Shown here: one piece after another, positions 62,338 to 64,000 of the stretch | Numbering within the stretch: the first letter of the stretch is position 1 | Layout of the letters: every line of letters begins with the position of its first letter | From: Nitratireductor aestuarii | GTDB lineage: Bacteria; Pseudomonadota; Alphaproteobacteria; Rhizobiales; Rhizobiaceae | Assembly: GCF_014641695.1 (NCBI RefSeq) | Contig: NZ_BMIF01000016.1 | Coordinates: 1 to 64,000, forward strand | Length of the DNA stretch: 64,000 bases | Reading direction: 5' to 3' | Made by a program: the position numbers and the translations under genes | Notes under the pieces: model-generated | What the model was told of the DNA's origin: nothing | The model's database searches: none | The model's input: only the letters and a program-made list of their open reading frames with translations

Positions 62338-63852
62338 TTAAGCAGCGGCTGCCTGGGCAGCGAGTTCAGCCTTGGCGATCTTGCCGGTAGGCGTCATTGG
62401 GAGTTCCTTGAGCGACACCACGGCCATGACGGAGAGGTCGTAGGGAAGCTTGTCGGCGATCTGCGCCTTGACGGCGGCCCCATCGAGCGGGGTATCCGTC
62501 TGGACATAGGCAATGGGGCGGGTCTTGAGGGCGGCATCCGGTACGCCAACCACAGCGGCCTGGATGACGCCGGGGATGGTTGCGAGCGCTTCTTCGATGT
62601 CACGCGGGTACCAGGTCTTTGTGCCGACCTGCAGAAGCTCGGAACGGCGGCCAAGCATGGTCACGTAACCATCGCTGTCCATCGTGCCGATGTCGCCGGT
62701 CCACAGCCAGCCGTCGCGCAGTGCCTCAGCGGTCTTTTCCGGCTTGCCCCAGTAGCCCCACATGAAGCCACCGCGGATGGCGATCTCGCCCACGGAACCA
62801 AGCGGCACTTCCGTTGCGTCCGGGTTGAGGATGCGGACTTCCTTGTCCGGGAGAGGCTGGCCCGCGCGGCGGGTCTCGATGTCCTTAGGGTCAAGCTTCG
62901 GGTAACCGAGGGCGACGAAGCCGCCAAGTTCGGACTGGCCGTAGCTTTCTACCAGCGGCAGGCCGAGATCCTTGTACCAGCCCGTCTTGAGCACTGGCGG
63001 AACAGGGCCGCCGCCGGACATGCTCATGCGCAGCTTGCCCGGAGCACGGCCACGGATGGCGGCTTCTGCAAGCACGTCGGTGAGGATCGGCGGGTTGGCG
63101 ATCAGCATGGTCGCGCCGCGTGCATCCAGAGCATCGAAGCCCGTCGTCTGCGTCCACTTGCCCATGACGTTGATGGCGGCACCCTTGGAGAGCTGCGGCA
63201 GCAGGTTACCGACGAGCTGGTAGGAGCTCGACAGAGCGCTCGGGCCGAAAGAGACGTCGTCAGCGGTAATCTGCAGACGCTCCGCAATGCAGCGGGAGGC
63301 GCGGACGGTTGGCTCGTGCCGTAGCACGGCGCCCTTGGGCTTGCCGGTTGTGCCCGAGGTGTAGGAGAGGTGCGCGAGTGCGTCTTCGTCGTAAGGATCG
63401 ACCGGCACCGGCAACTTGGCGGCCAGTAGGTCCGGCAGCGAGTGTGCGCCTTCCTGCGGACCGTCCATGCAGATCAGCGCGCGGATCGTCGGACAGTTGG
63501 CGGCGGCAGCCTTGACCGGTACGACCATGTCGTGGGTGTAGACGACGACAGTCGGCTCATGGTCGGCAAAGTAGTAGGGGAGTTCCGCGGCGAACTTGAC
63601 GTTGACAAGGGCTGCAATTGCACCGATGCGCCAGCAGCCGAACATCACTGTCAGATAATCCATGCCGTTGTGGGCAAAGATCGTGACGCGGTCGCCGGGC
63701 TTTACGCCGAAGTGCGCAAGAGCACCTGCTGCGCGTTCCATGGCTTCAACTGCGCCAGCATAGGTGAGGCTCTTGTCGCGGTCGACCCAATGAAAACAGT
63801 CGTGATCAGGGGATCGGTTTGCGCCGTCGAGGAGAAGGGTATGCATCAACAT
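62338..63852 (-). CDS. AMP-dependent acyl-CoA synthetase/ligase
   Basis: The 504-residue protein has the AMP-binding motif YTSGTTGKPKG (164-174), the GYWGKPEKT segment and the C-terminal catalytic Lys K491 (PTGKIAKAEL). It activates a carboxylic acid to its CoA thioester. It is the first gene of the leftward operon, and the acyl-CoA dehydrogenase at 52441 may act on its product. Two operator-like GTCTATAGT repeats lie upstream (63947-63978). An ATG six bases downstream of the chosen start is in frame. Confidence 0.93.
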   Translation of the reverse strand: MLMHTLLLDGANRSPDHDCFHWVDRDKSLTYAGAVEAMERAAGALAHFGVKPGDRVTIFAHNGMDYLTVMFGCWRIGAIAALVNVKFAAELPYYFADHEPTVVVYTHDMVVPVKAAAANCPTIRALICMDGPQEGAHSLPDLLAAKLPVPVDPYDEDALAHLSYTSGTTGKPKGAVLRHEPTVRASRCIAERLQITADDVSFGPSALSSSYQLVGNLLPQLSKGAAINVMGKWTQTTGFDALDARGATMLIANPPILTDVLAEAAIRGRAPGKLRMSMSGGGPVPPVLKTGWYKDLGLPLVESYGQSELGGFVALGYPKLDPKDIETRRAGQPLPDKEVRILNPDATEVPLGSVGEIAIRGGFMWGYWGKPEKTAEALRDGWLWTGDIGTMDSDGYVTMLGRRSELLQVGTKTWYPRDIEEALATIPGVIQAAVVGVPDAALKTRPIAYVQTDTPLDGAAVKAQIADKLPYDLSVMAVVSLKELPMTPTGKIAKAELAAQAAAA

Positions 63853-63946
63853 GAAAGGAAGTTCCCCGGCTTGTGCCTAATTTTTTAGCACGATTGTTTG
63901 TAGCTCAATTAATGAGCAATTCGGCCGGTTAGGGAATGGGGCTGGC

Positions 63947-63978
63947 GTCTATAGTCGGTATAGAAGAACGTCTATAGT
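63947..63978. promoter_or_regulatory. Direct repeats GTCTATAGT with GTCGGTATAG between them
   Basis: Two 9-mers GTCTATAGT (63947-63955 and 63970-63978) flank GTCGGTATAG (63954-63963), which is shared with 33315 and 43111. The block lies about 95-125 bp upstream of the acyl-CoA synthetase start. At the extreme right end an ATG at 63985 could begin a divergent gene, but it runs off the window. Confidence 0.5.
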
Positions 63979-64000
63979 GACCGAATGACCGGGCTATTGC

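Noticed and set aside
63985-64000. Start of a divergent gene at the right edge (ATG 63985)
   Set aside because: Only five codons are visible, so it cannot be supported. A regulator divergent from the acyl-CoA synthetase operon would be plausible.

Overview
The window looks like part of a large GC-rich chromosome or megaplasmid of an alphaproteobacterium, most likely Hyphomicrobiales (Rhizobiales). Indications are the high-GC codon use, four membrane-subunit pairs of the tripartite tricarboxylate transporter (TTT/Tct) family, a DUF1612/HTH protein of a type typical of rhizobia (51255-52379), a quinoprotein alcohol dehydrogenase with its dedicated ABC system, and many small catabolic operons. 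I see no rRNA, tRNA, CRISPR array, insertion sequence or phage gene. The placement is inferred from gene content only.

Layout. (1) 180-10360: two divergent operons around a control region at 3417-3598. Leftward: enolase-superfamily enzyme, TctB, TctA. Rightward: TctB, TctA, CaiB/BaiF CoA-transferase, TctC, LDH2-type dehydrogenase and a two-subunit class I fumarase/tartrate dehydratase. Together they look like uptake and breakdown of a hydroxy- or methyl-substituted dicarboxylate. (2) 10489-17094: a degenerate M50 (site-2 protease-like) membrane protein, then an ABC exporter with two periplasmic-binding-like partners, a PQQ alcohol dehydrogenase with the lanthanide-type Asp, and a divergent cytochrome c. 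(3) 17186-27651: RidA, two tandem gamma-glutamyltransferase-family enzymes, TctABC, a DAO-type FAD oxidase, a GntR/FCD regulator and an SBF-like exporter/symporter. (4) 27679-28376: a glutathione S-transferase broken by a 1-bp frameshift. (5) 28614-45156: TctBA, MmgE/PrpD, AbrB-type membrane protein; then isochorismatase, degenerate SDR, polysaccharide deacetylase, Asp/Glu racemase-family protein lacking the cysteines, FAD monooxygenase, second isochorismatase; then (leftward) LysR, aldehyde dehydrogenase, ThDP enzyme, TctC; and a divergent dienelactone hydrolase. This reads as catabolism of an amide or N-containing ring compound. (6) 45226-47218: groES-groEL. (7) 47605-51107: an unusual set consisting of a PP-loop ATPase, a polysaccharide pyruvyl transferase and a Mur-ligase-like protein, the first and last both carrying Cys clusters. 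This is my best candidate for an undescribed system. (8) 51255-63852: DUF1612 protein, two acyl-CoA dehydrogenase-family genes around an HxlR regulator, then a leftward operon of acyl-CoA synthetase, creatininase, CocE/NonD hydrolase and a PotABCD-like ABC transporter.

Regulation. Short near-identical elements of the form GTCGGTATAGC or CGGTTATAGC lie upstream of at least four, possibly five, operons (28498, 33315, 43111, 44378 on the reverse strand, 63954). They suggest one LysR-type regulator, plausibly the one at 43226-44170, or a set of paralogues, controlling a dispersed catabolic regulon. All functional statements are read from sequence motifs and family knowledge; no database search was run.
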